Source: Bacillota bacterium (GTDB lineage: Bacteria > Bacillota > Clostridia > Peptostreptococcales > Anaerovoracaceae). Taken from it: a stretch of 6,754 nucleotides of DNA. How positions within the stretch are numbered: the stretch's first letter is position 1; every line of letters begins with the position of its first letter. This document shows positions 6,474 through 6,754 of this stretch, piece by piece. The stretch is taken from assembly GCA_023394035.1 (NCBI GenBank), contig JAEXBK010000143.1, positions 1 to 6,754 of the forward strand, given 5' to 3'. Made by a program: the position numbers and the translations under genes. The notes under the pieces are model-generated. The model was not told the DNA's origin and ran no database searches. It saw only the letters and a list, made by a program, of their open reading frames with translations.

Positions 6474-6489
6474 TTTTGTAGCTACAAAA
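6474..6489. promoter_or_regulatory. 16-bp perfect palindrome upstream of pdxS, candidate operator
   Basis: TTTTGTAGCTACAAAA is fully self-complementary, without a spacer, and ends 45 nt before the pdxS ATG. Its form suits a dimeric repressor or activator site. A possible promoter, TTGTTA (6460-6465) with TACAAA (6483-6488) 17 nt apart, would place the palindrome over its -10; both boxes match consensus at only four of six positions. The regulator is unknown. Confidence 0.5.
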
Positions 6490-6520
6490 ACTAAATACTT
6501 TATGGTTATGTGACATGTAT

Positions 6521-6528
6521 AGAAGGAG
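6521..6528 (+). promoter_or_regulatory. Ribosome binding site of pdxS
   Basis: AGAAGGAG lies 6 nt before the ATG at 6535, a strong site that supports this start for the truncated gene. Confidence 0.88.
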
Positions 6529-6534
6529 TACAAA

Positions 6535-6754
6535 ATGAATAACGACAGAACAGCACTTAACAGAAACCTTGCCCAGATGCTGAAGGGCGGAGTCATTATG
6601 GATGTAACTACACCGGAACAGGCTAAGATTGCAGAAGAAGCAGGAGCTTGCGCAGTAAAGCCACTCGAAAGAATTCCGGCGGATATTCGTGCAGCAGGAG
6701 GCGTTTCGAGAATGAGCGATCCGAAGATGATAAAAGGTATTCAGGCTGCTGTTT
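6535..6754 (+). CDS. pdxS: Pyridoxal 5'-phosphate synthase subunit PdxS, N-terminal part (3' end outside window)
   Basis: PdxS (also SnzP or YaaD) builds pyridoxal 5'-phosphate from ribose 5-phosphate, glyceraldehyde 3-phosphate and ammonia delivered by the glutaminase PdxT. The first 73 codons are present. Family landmarks are LAQMLKGGVIMDV with D23 (the catalytic aspartate, D24 in Bacillus subtilis), EQAKIAEEAGA and LERIPADIRAAGGVSRMSDP. The Schiff-base lysines lie beyond the window. One oddity: the usual AVMALER is AVKPLER here (K42, P43), two adjacent changes in a strongly conserved stretch; the surrounding frame is intact, so this is not a frameshift. The gene probably starts its own unit, as hairpins separate it from yajC; pdxT often follows in Bacillota but is not in view. 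Confidence 0.95.
   Translation, partial: MNNDRTALNRNLAQMLKGGVIMDVTTPEQAKIAEEAGACAVKPLERIPADIRAAGGVSRMSDPKMIKGIQAAV

Overview
The window reads as chromosomal core-genome sequence from a low-to-moderate GC Gram-positive bacterium, most likely an anaerobic member of the Clostridia (Bacillota). The basis is the codon habit (many AGA arginine and ATA isoleucine codons), purine-rich Shine-Dalgarno sites, CCA ends encoded in the tRNA genes, the rimO-polA-coaE order, and PLP synthesis through PdxS. The genus cannot be named from the sequence. All genes lie on the + strand.

Left part (1-5384): a tightly packed unit. It starts with the 3' end of rimO (methylthiolation of ribosomal protein S12). Next come polA (DNA polymerase I with a live 5' nuclease, a decayed proofreading domain and an intact polymerase), coaE (last step of coenzyme A synthesis) and an extracellular solute-binding-protein-like gene of the SBP family 5 fold. 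Gaps are 4 and 2 nt, and the last pair overlaps by 14 nt, so translation is probably coupled. The last gene is the odd one: it has a peptide-transporter binding-protein fold on an N-terminal membrane anchor, no lipobox cysteine, and no permease or ATPase gene in view.

Middle (5385-5760): two leucine tRNA genes with different anticodons, GAG and CAA, each behind its own sigma-70-type promoter. The first has a leader hairpin, A-tracts upstream and a rho-independent terminator after it. The second has a near-consensus promoter and no terminator before yajC, so tRNA-Leu(CAA) and yajC probably share one transcript.

Right part (5797-6754): yajC (Sec translocase accessory subunit) with a long charged tail and a hairpin after it. 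A roughly 300-nt AT-rich intergenic region follows, holding an 18-bp perfect inverted repeat and a 16-bp perfect palindrome. The window ends in the 5' part of pdxS (PLP synthase subunit), whose otherwise conserved N-terminal segment carries two unusual neighbouring substitutions.

No mobile element, CRISPR array, phage gene or defence system was seen. The most interesting points are the permease-less anchored binding protein in the polA-coaE unit, the Lys-Pro change in PdxS, the shared tRNA-yajC transcript, and the two symmetric elements upstream of pdxS.
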